Assembly (NCBI GenBank): GCA_002842495.1
Contig: PHDB01000002.1
Span: 1-64,000, forward strand
Origin: Bacteroidetes bacterium HGW-Bacteroidetes-6
GTDB taxonomy: Bacteria; Bacteroidota; Bacteroidia; Bacteroidales; DTU049
Length of the DNA: 64,000 nucleotides
Direction of reading: 5' to 3'
Of this stretch, positions 44,811 through 51,531 are shown one piece after another. Within the stretch, counting starts at the first letter, position 1. Each line of letters starts with the position of its first letter. Position numbers and translations under genes: made by a program. The notes under the pieces are model-generated. The model was given only the letters and a program-made list of their open reading frames with translations. It did not search any database and had not been told where the DNA came from.

Positions 44811-45560
44811 TCAATGAGTGCTGCTGTAGCTATCCACAATTTTTTGTGTATGTTTGATAAGTTCCATTGAGCCCGCTGAACCATGTCCCGGAATAACTAT
44901 TCCGGCCAAACCGTATTTCAGTCTTACTTTTTCAAGCGTTTCGTTCCAGCGGTTTACGTCGCCGTCAGTAACATTTCCTATTGTTTGGGCTTCGAGCGAT
45001 TTGATGAGACAGCCCCCGAAAAGAATTTTCTGGTCGGGAAAATACACCACAATATTATCGATACTGTGACCTGGTCCGGGATAATACAACTCCATCGGAA
45101 CACCACTAAAACTCCAAAACAATGAATCGGAAAACGTTGCACGAGGCACGGCCAAATTCCTTTTGATACATTCGTTGGCGGTTATTACATTTGATAAAGA
45201 AAAAACGCCCATTCGATGCAATAGGGCAAGCCCGCCAATACAGTCGTTGTGCCAATGACCAGGAATAAACACACTCACTTCGACATTCATTGAATCACGC
45301 AAAAAATTCAACAAGATGGCGGTTTTTGTCTCGTCCATGGGGGTGTCAATCATTAAAGCTTTTCCGCCCCGAATAACAAACAATCCATTCGATGCAACAG
45401 TGCCAAAACCCGATACTTCATCGCGGGTTATGTGGAGAAAAAAGGAATCTTTTAGCTGCACCAGCTGAATATCGTGATTTACAACAATTGTATCTTTAGT
45501 TTGAGTAAAAGCTTGACCCCAAAACAGAATTAGCAACAAAATAAGTGACAAATTTTTCAT
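44811..45560 (-). CDS. Subclass B1 metallo-beta-lactamase, CcrA/CfiA-like
   Basis: The protein is 249 aa with a signal peptide (1-20, ending AFTQ), so it acts in the periplasm. All B1 zinc ligands are present: His102, His104 and Asp106 in GHWHNDCIGG, His165 in GPGHSIDNIVVYFP, Cys184 in LFGGCLIKS, and His226 in IPGHGSAG. The substrate-binding Lys187 and Asn196 (IGN) also match. The order and wording (HWHxDCIGGL, ILFGGCxxK, IGNxxDxDVxxW) are close to CcrA/CfiA of Bacteroides fragilis as I recall it. These enzymes hydrolyse penicillins, cephalosporins and carbapenems; activity here is untested. It is 1 base after the ferredoxin-nitroreductase gene, so the two are cotranscribed. Confidence 0.93.
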   Translation of the reverse strand: MKNLSLILLLILFWGQAFTQTKDTIVVNHDIQLVQLKDSFFLHITRDEVSGFGTVASNGLFVIRGGKALMIDTPMDETKTAILLNFLRDSMNVEVSVFIPGHWHNDCIGGLALLHRMGVFSLSNVITANECIKRNLAVPRATFSDSLFWSFSGVPMELYYPGPGHSIDNIVVYFPDQKILFGGCLIKSLEAQTIGNVTDGDVNRWNETLEKVRLKYGLAGIVIPGHGSAGSMELIKHTQKIVDSYSSTH

Positions 45561-45561
45561 T

Positions 45562-46482
45562 TTAGAGAAACGTTTCGTTGGCGAATGTTCGATTCAGACC
45601 GTTGGAGTATTTTACATCCGGGTAGCCAAAAACAACAAAAAGTCCTTCGCGGCTTTTGTATTTGATTCCATGACTTTCGCGAAATTTTCGGGCTCTTTTG
45701 CCATTCTGAATCAGCGGGTGCATGGCACCAAGCATACAGGTTCCAAGACCAAGCGTTTCGCCGGCATGCATAGCATATGTGGCCGCCACAATTGGGTCGG
45801 CTGGGTCGGTGAAACTTGAACCGTAAAAATAGATGGACAAAGGAGCATCGTAAGTGACATAATTCTTCCCGTTGTCCATATTTTCGACATAGACTTTGAA
45901 CAATGGTCTTACAAAATTGCGAAACATGGCATCGTTGCTTTTGCCCCAAAATGGTCTCATGAACGCCAAAAACCATCCGGAAACAAGCCATTTCATTCCA
46001 CGCATAAAATTGCAAAAGTCTTTCGAAAACTCAAACACTTTATCTTTGCCATTGATTACAAGTACATGCACATCCGATGGCGGCAAGCCCATTGGGGCTG
46101 TGCGTGCAGCGGCCAGAATCTTTTCGATAATTTCAGGTTCAACCTCCTTGTCTTTAAACTCGCGGATACTTCGGCGCCGCTGAAACAAAGCCATAAGCTG
46201 ATCGTAACTCGATGCCGATTCCTTGGGTGGCAATTCGAAAATATCGTTTGGACTCAGAGTTCTGCCCTTGATTGTGATGGCTCCTGTTGGACAAATAGCC
46301 ATACAATGTCCACATCCAACACACCCAAAAACAGCACTACCAGAATTTACAACAGCCTTTCCGTTTACAAGTTCAAGACCGAAATCTTTGCAAACTTTGA
46401 CGCACAAACCGCATCCCGTACAAGTTGCTGTATCGATACTAATGGTTGCACAATCGTTTGTTCTCGAAGTTGGAATAGGCAT
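45562..46482 (-). CDS. Ferredoxin-nitroreductase fusion protein
   Basis: This 306-aa protein has an N-terminal two-[4Fe-4S] ferredoxin domain (Cys21/24/27/31 and Cys54/57/60/64, from CTGCGLCVKVC and CVGCGHCMAIC). A nitroreductase-fold FMN domain follows (about 100-306: RRRSIREFKDKEVEPEIIEKIL, AARTAPMGLPPSDVHVLV, AGETLGLGTCMLGA). Such fusions are found in anaerobes and take electrons from reduced ferredoxin to reduce flavin-bound substrates; the natural substrate is not known. It heads an operon with the B1 beta-lactamase gene. A TATTTTTG -7 element lies at 46503-46510. Confidence 0.94.
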   Translation of the reverse strand: MPIPTSRTNDCATISIDTATCTGCGLCVKVCKDFGLELVNGKAVVNSGSAVFGCVGCGHCMAICPTGAITIKGRTLSPNDIFELPPKESASSYDQLMALFQRRRSIREFKDKEVEPEIIEKILAAARTAPMGLPPSDVHVLVINGKDKVFEFSKDFCNFMRGMKWLVSGWFLAFMRPFWGKSNDAMFRNFVRPLFKVYVENMDNGKNYVTYDAPLSIYFYGSSFTDPADPIVAATYAMHAGETLGLGTCMLGAMHPLIQNGKRARKFRESHGIKYKSREGLFVVFGYPDVKYSNGLNRTFANETFL

Positions 46483-46502
46483 AGCATTGTAATTTCTGAA
46501 AG

Positions 46503-46510
46503 CAAAAATA
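46503..46510 (-). promoter_or_regulatory. -7 element (TATTTTTG) of the nitroreductase/beta-lactamase operon
   Basis: An exact TAnnTTTG match lies 20 bases before the ATG at 46482. It is the likely promoter of the metallo-beta-lactamase as well, since only 1 base separates the two genes. Confidence 0.45.
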
Positions 46511-46539
46511 CAAATATCAGCATATTCGAGTTTAAATGG

Positions 46540-49020
46540 CTAATGCTGAATTACAATTCGTTTACGGATGATAGAATCGTTAGTTTCGAGTTGCAAAATA
46601 TAGACTCCATTGCATAAAGCCGAAACATCGGTATTGAATGAGTAGCTTTGTGAAGAAAAATGCCTCCACACTCTTCCATCTAAACCTATGATAGAAACAA
46701 ATACAACATTCTGAGTTTTGCATTCTATATTGAGCCATTTTCCAGCAGGAACAGGAAAAATAACAAATTCGGAATATGCAGTTTCACTGAGGGACGAAAC
46801 AACAAAGGGATATAAATCGGAGCTATCCGAAGTGCAACCAAATGTGTTGGTCACAATCACAAAATAATCGCCCGAAACAATTGGAATATAATAATTCGTA
46901 GTTGCTCCAACAATAGGTCCCGAGCTGTTGTACCATTGGTTTCCCGACAAAGCATCGGAAAAAAGTGTGTCGCCACTTTGCGTAATACTCGGCGTTGGAA
47001 CAATTGAGCAAGGCCTGTCGATGATATTCGATGTGTCGGAAACACAACCATAACTGCTTGTTGCAATTGAATAGTAATAATCGTTCTCGGTTGAGACAAT
47101 AAAGTTGCCGGTTGCGCCAGGAATAAGACCTGAGCTATTATACCACTGATTGTCGAATATTTGATTCGAATAAATGGTGTCGTTGCTAAGAGTTATCAAA
47201 GGTGTTGGATAAGTATCGCAATCGAACATTTTCAGCGAATACACGTCGCCCATATTTCCTACGGCAATAATATATCCATCTACCATTGCTGCATCGTTCA
47301 CTCCCTGATCGGTGAGTCCACCAGTAACAAAACTCCAGTTTGCGCCACCATCAATGGTTTTCACAACATCGCCACCATAAGTAACGGCGTATCCCGAATC
47401 GGGTGTGAAGAAAAATATTGAAACCACTGTGGTTCCAGCAGGATAAATAGGTGTCCATGTAGCACCACCATTGGTAGTTTTGTGCGAACCACTGCCGGAT
47501 ATAAAGCCAACGGAATCATTTAAAAAAAACACAGTATTTAGATTGCCAAAAAACCCGGTTGTGAGAGTAGTCCAATTAGCTCCCTGATTGGAGGTTTTCA
47601 TAACAATACCGCCTTCTCCAACAGCATACCCAACGCTATCGGAAGGGAACCAAAAATCGTAAATGTTTCCACCTGGAGTGTAAGAGAAAGCAGTGGCCCC
47701 TCCATTGGTTGTTCTGTATATCCCGGCATTTATGTATCCTCCACCAAGAACGTAATTGTTTTCGTCGAAAGCCCAAACGGCCCTTACAGCTACTGTAGGT
47801 CTATTCGCTCCGTAACTAAAGTTTTGTCCATAATTGATAGTGTGGGCATTCAGGCCACTACTTCCTCCCAGACATCCAGTGCCATCGGGAAGCAAATGAA
47901 CTCCAAGAATTCCAGAATTAGAAGCAGAATTTGCTAAAATATTTGACCATGAATGACCTCCATTTGTAGTTCGCACTATTGCATTGTAAATACCTCCTGT
48001 TGTCATCCAGCCAACTGCAACCCCTACACTATCGTTTGCAAAACTCACTTTATTCAATTTGGAATGAGCCATTCCGCCTTGATGCAACGACCAGGAATTG
48101 CCAAAGTTCATTGTTTTTGACATACTTGCATCGCTACCAACAAAACCAATTCCATTGCTATTGAAGCTTGCCATATAATGATCTTTGGTTCCAACAGTTT
48201 GCGCTGTCCAGGTGTTTCCCGAATCAGAAGAGCGAAGCAAAACTCCACCAGCGCAAGCCGCAGTTAGCACCGTTCCAGACTGTGTAATATTGAAGATGTA
48301 TTGTGCAGTGCCTGATGCCATTGGTGTCCAAGTAAAACCCGAATCCGCCGTATTCATCATCAGTCCACCCGAGCCAACCAAAACTCCATGGGCTGGATCG
48401 CTAAACCAAACATCGGTTAGTCTGGTGGTAGTTCCCGTTGTCATTATGGACCAACTATTTCCGGCGTCAGTTGTTCTAATAAGTCGTCCACTATTTCCAC
48501 AGGCATAGCCAATGGAATCGTTAATAAAAAAGATGTTAAACCAAAGATCCGACACACCAGTTGTAAGCAAAGTCCAATTGCTGCCTCCATCAATTGTCTT
48601 CAGGATTTTTCCACTTTCGCCAGTGGCATAACCAACCAAGTTGCTTGTGAACCAAAGCGAGTATAGGTTTCCTTGCAAAGTCGAAACTTGCGAATAGGTG
48701 TCGAAACCATTGGTGGTTTTGTAAATATATCCCGAGCTGGCACAAACAACGCCATTCAATTCATCGAACATCCACAAATCATATGGTTGCGACGACATAT
48801 AAAAATACATCCGCATCCAGCTCGAGCCACTATTGGTGGTTTTCAAAATACGGTGTTCCATCATATCTATTGCAAAACAAGTACTGTCGTTTACCATCGA
48901 AACAGCCTTAATTTTGGAAGTGTTTTTTACAGGTGTAACCAGTGTCCACTCTTGGGCAAAAACACCACGAGCAAAGAAGACAGCAAAGGCAAAAGAAGCA
49001 ATAACGATTAGATTATTCAT
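46540..49020 (-). CDS. T9SS-sorted protein with Ycf48/BNR-like beta-propeller repeats
   Basis: This 826-aa protein has a signal peptide (1-22, ending GVFAQ). The region to about 620 is a beta-propeller of Ycf48/BNR type, with the repeated TTNGGxxW / TxDxGxSW motif (KTTNSGSSWMRM, KTIDGGSNWTLL, RTTDAGNSWSIM, RTTNGGHSWSNI, KTTNGGATWTPI). Two Ig-like QWYNSSG repeats follow (about 625-730). The C-terminal T9SS type A sorting domain has FVIFPVPAGKWLNIE and ends YILQLETNDSIIRKRIVIQH. It is exported by T9SS. The role of the propeller, whether binding or protein interaction, cannot be told. No exact -7 element was found. Confidence 0.92.
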   Translation of the reverse strand: MNNLIVIASFAFAVFFARGVFAQEWTLVTPVKNTSKIKAVSMVNDSTCFAIDMMEHRILKTTNSGSSWMRMYFYMSSQPYDLWMFDELNGVVCASSGYIYKTTNGFDTYSQVSTLQGNLYSLWFTSNLVGYATGESGKILKTIDGGSNWTLLTTGVSDLWFNIFFINDSIGYACGNSGRLIRTTDAGNSWSIMTTGTTTRLTDVWFSDPAHGVLVGSGGLMMNTADSGFTWTPMASGTAQYIFNITQSGTVLTAACAGGVLLRSSDSGNTWTAQTVGTKDHYMASFNSNGIGFVGSDASMSKTMNFGNSWSLHQGGMAHSKLNKVSFANDSVGVAVGWMTTGGIYNAIVRTTNGGHSWSNILANSASNSGILGVHLLPDGTGCLGGSSGLNAHTINYGQNFSYGANRPTVAVRAVWAFDENNYVLGGGYINAGIYRTTNGGATAFSYTPGGNIYDFWFPSDSVGYAVGEGGIVMKTSNQGANWTTLTTGFFGNLNTVFFLNDSVGFISGSGSHKTTNGGATWTPIYPAGTTVVSIFFFTPDSGYAVTYGGDVVKTIDGGANWSFVTGGLTDQGVNDAAMVDGYIIAVGNMGDVYSLKMFDCDTYPTPLITLSNDTIYSNQIFDNQWYNSSGLIPGATGNFIVSTENDYYYSIATSSYGCVSDTSNIIDRPCSIVPTPSITQSGDTLFSDALSGNQWYNSSGPIVGATTNYYIPIVSGDYFVIVTNTFGCTSDSSDLYPFVVSSLSETAYSEFVIFPVPAGKWLNIECKTQNVVFVSIIGLDGRVWRHFSSQSYSFNTDVSALCNGVYILQLETNDSIIRKRIVIQH

Positions 49021-49230
49021 TAATCAAAAAATTAGCAACAATGAGCTTTTGATTGTTTATTCTCAGTAAAGTTAAATTAATTCTGATTTTTTTTCTAATG
49101 AAAAGAGTCTTCAGCGTTAGAATGCAAATCGCTTTTACATCCAAAAATCAGCTCCATAAATTAATATTGGCCATACATCAATTAAAATTGCAACATATGT
49201 ATAAATAGCTGACAATCAACTGAAGGATAA

Positions 49231-49238
49231 TATCTTTG
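49231..49238 (+). promoter_or_regulatory. -7 element (TATCTTTG) of a small-peptide gene
   Basis: An exact TAnnTTTG match lies 23 bases before the ATG of the 31-codon frame at 49262. No -33 box was seen. It gives independent support for the small gene. Confidence 0.45.
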
Positions 49239-49261
49239 TGTCACAAAAAACGCAACAACTT

Positions 49262-49357
49262 ATGAAAATTAAACTTTTGACAGTGATTGGTTTGTGGTTT
49301 TTAATCGCTGCCACATTTATTGTGATTATACTTAATTCCGGTGTTCCCCTTCTTTAA
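49262..49357 (+). CDS. Possible small membrane peptide (31 aa)
   Basis: The frame runs from ATG 49262 to TAA 49357 and encodes MKIKLLTVIGLWFLIAATFI followed by VIILNSGVPLL. This is a Lys-containing N-terminus and one hydrophobic helix long enough to span a membrane. A TATCTTTG -7 element lies 23 bases upstream. The last 26 bases overlap the 3' end of the convergent TPR-LytTR gene. It is too short for standard gene calling. It could be a real small membrane protein or chance; spacing from the promoter makes it worth testing. Confidence 0.4.
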   Translation: MKIKLLTVIGLWFLIAATFIVIILNSGVPLL

Positions 49358-51425
49358 AAACCTTGTTGAAGTCTCTGATAAAATCGGCAGCATAGCTGCG
49401 CGATACGGGAATGGGTTCATCGACAAAAGGAATGTCGAGCTTATATCCATGCGAATTTCCCATCACCTTCTTCACTTTATTGAGATTCACAATATACGAC
49501 TTGTGACAACGCGAAAAACACGAAAAAGGAGCAAGCTGTTCCAACAATTTAGTTAGCGAAATTAGAATCAACGTGCTTTTCATTTTTTCGTTTTCCAAAA
49601 ACACGATTTTTGAATAATTTCCATTAGCCTCGACCAATAAAAGATTATTCACAGACACTTCAAGCATATCGCGCGAACGATCTGAATAAACTGTCACAAT
49701 TTCCTCCATTTTTCCGGGTTTGAAAGATTGAATTCGATTCGACAGCATTCCTGCCATTTGAATATGCTTCCGCAGCAATACTTTTTCGAGATAAATAATA
49801 AAGTAAAAAACCGGAATAATCGTGATCCCTGTAAGCACCAACACCACATTCAATAAATCGTACACCGAATTGCCCGAAATCCCTGCCAGTATCGAATAGA
49901 AAATAATGGCCGCATTCATCAGTACAATAAAAACAAGCGCTGTAATAGTAAATCGGCTATTGAATCCTGGTTTGGCCGACCATCGGGCGGGCAATAAAAA
50001 AACTCCAGTAACAGACAAGGCAGACATTAAAAAGGCAATGACACTATAGTGTATCCATGGATAAACACTTGCGTTTTGAGTAAGGTTGAACGGATTAATG
50101 AAAATAAGCAAAATAGAAAAATAAAACAAACTGGATAAAAAAGCGAGAAAATACTGGATCCACGAAAAATCGAGTGCAAATTCCTTAAGGAGATAAAGTC
50201 TGTATTGCAATCGTCGCACATTGTTGAGTGCCATTGTAAACAAAACAACAATGGCTAGAAAAAAGTAAAATAGCATGTTGCGCTGACTACGTGCATTCAC
50301 GGTAGCCAATTCCTGTTCTTTCTGCAACAGGCCTATGCGATGGTTCAGCTTGCCGGTTTCAACCTCAAGTTGCAAGCCGGCTATTTTTCGTTCAACATTG
50401 GAACCATAAATATTGTTGATAACATGATTGAATTGCTCGTTAGATTTGAGAGCTGCCTCAAACAACGCCGATTTTTTCTGTAGAAAAACAAGCAACTTAA
50501 GATATATTCCCCTATGAATATTGAGATCGAGTTCTTCCAATTGATCAAGAACCCCTGTAATTATCTCAATTCCTTTTGACGGATTTTCCAGACCGATAAA
50601 TTCGGCTCTGTAATAGGTTGCTTCGTAAAGATTCTTTAAATATTTGTTTTCGGTGTTATAAATTGTAGCACTATCTATCCAGCTCAAAGCAGCCTGGCGG
50701 TTTCCCAGCTCGTTTTCGCATATAGCCAGATTAAGATAAGTGTCTGACATCTTTTCGGCCACAGGCAATGTATGGTAGAACTGCAAAGCTGTCAAATATG
50801 CATTTTTCGACTCGGAAAGTTTCTGTGTTTCGCTCAAAAAATCAGCATAAGTTTCGTAATACAAGGCTTTGATGTAAACTATTTTGGTAAAATTCATCAA
50901 TCGGTTCAGTGCTTCAACGGTTATTAAAGCTTCGTGTTGCCTATTCAGACTTTGAAAGCTCGATGTAAGCGCATTCAACACTTCTGCCATTTCGGAATAA
51001 TGACTACACGCGGCATATTGACGTAGCGATTGCAAATAGAATACAACAGCTTCCTCTTCGATATATCTGGAATAAAACACATCGCCAAGTAGTTGGTTGC
51101 AACGACCCGAATAGTAGGCTTGTTTTGTCCTGGAAAGAAGCAATGCTTTTTCTTGCGCTTCGAAAACCAACATCATTGCACTGTCGATACGGCCCATTCC
51201 CAATTGAATTTTGGCCATATCTAAAGTAAGCTGTATAACCCGTTCGTTATCGGCATTTTTAATGGCAGTATTCCGGAGCACAACTCCCGAATCGAGTGCC
51301 GCAAGCCAATTTGTATCAGCCATCCGGTTTATTTCATCGGACTGGGATTGAATATATTCAGAATAGGAGCTTCCGGCAACATTCAGTACAACAAAAAGTG
51401 TCAGAAATAAAAAAAATCCTCTCAT
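49332..51425 (-). CDS. Membrane-bound TPR/7TM/LytTR transcriptional regulator
   Basis: This 697-aa protein has a signal peptide or first helix, then a periplasmic TPR-like helical region (about 30-340) with repeats such as ENELGNRQAALSWIDSATIY. A coiled-coil follows (NHRIGLLQKEQELATVNAR), then six or seven transmembrane helices (about 380-560), and a C-terminal LytTR DNA-binding domain (about 595-690: LLVEANGNYSKIVFLENEK, FSRCHKSYIVNLNKVKKV, IPVSRSYAADFI). It would read an extracytoplasmic signal and bind DNA from the membrane without a phosphorelay. Targets are unknown; the divergent peptide at 49262 overlaps its 3' end. A TATTTTTG -7 element lies at 51442-51449. Confidence 0.9.
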   Translation of the reverse strand: MRGFFLFLTLFVVLNVAGSSYSEYIQSQSDEINRMADTNWLAALDSGVVLRNTAIKNADNERVIQLTLDMAKIQLGMGRIDSAMMLVFEAQEKALLLSRTKQAYYSGRCNQLLGDVFYSRYIEEEAVVFYLQSLRQYAACSHYSEMAEVLNALTSSFQSLNRQHEALITVEALNRLMNFTKIVYIKALYYETYADFLSETQKLSESKNAYLTALQFYHTLPVAEKMSDTYLNLAICENELGNRQAALSWIDSATIYNTENKYLKNLYEATYYRAEFIGLENPSKGIEIITGVLDQLEELDLNIHRGIYLKLLVFLQKKSALFEAALKSNEQFNHVINNIYGSNVERKIAGLQLEVETGKLNHRIGLLQKEQELATVNARSQRNMLFYFFLAIVVLFTMALNNVRRLQYRLYLLKEFALDFSWIQYFLAFLSSLFYFSILLIFINPFNLTQNASVYPWIHYSVIAFLMSALSVTGVFLLPARWSAKPGFNSRFTITALVFIVLMNAAIIFYSILAGISGNSVYDLLNVVLVLTGITIIPVFYFIIYLEKVLLRKHIQMAGMLSNRIQSFKPGKMEEIVTVYSDRSRDMLEVSVNNLLLVEANGNYSKIVFLENEKMKSTLILISLTKLLEQLAPFSCFSRCHKSYIVNLNKVKKVMGNSHGYKLDIPFVDEPIPVSRSYAADFIRDFNKVFKEGEHRN

Positions 51426-51441
51426 AAAGACGGATAAAGAG

Positions 51442-51449
51442 CAAAAATA
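51442..51449 (-). promoter_or_regulatory. -7 element (TATTTTTG) of the TPR-LytTR gene
   Basis: An exact TAnnTTTG match lies 16 bases before the ATG at 51425. Confidence 0.45.
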
Positions 51450-51531
51450 ATAAATAACTCCGACTTTTTTCCCTGATTAACAAGAAAAAAGCCGGAGTAT
51501 TAGACAGTTGCTTACAACGACACAAACAACC

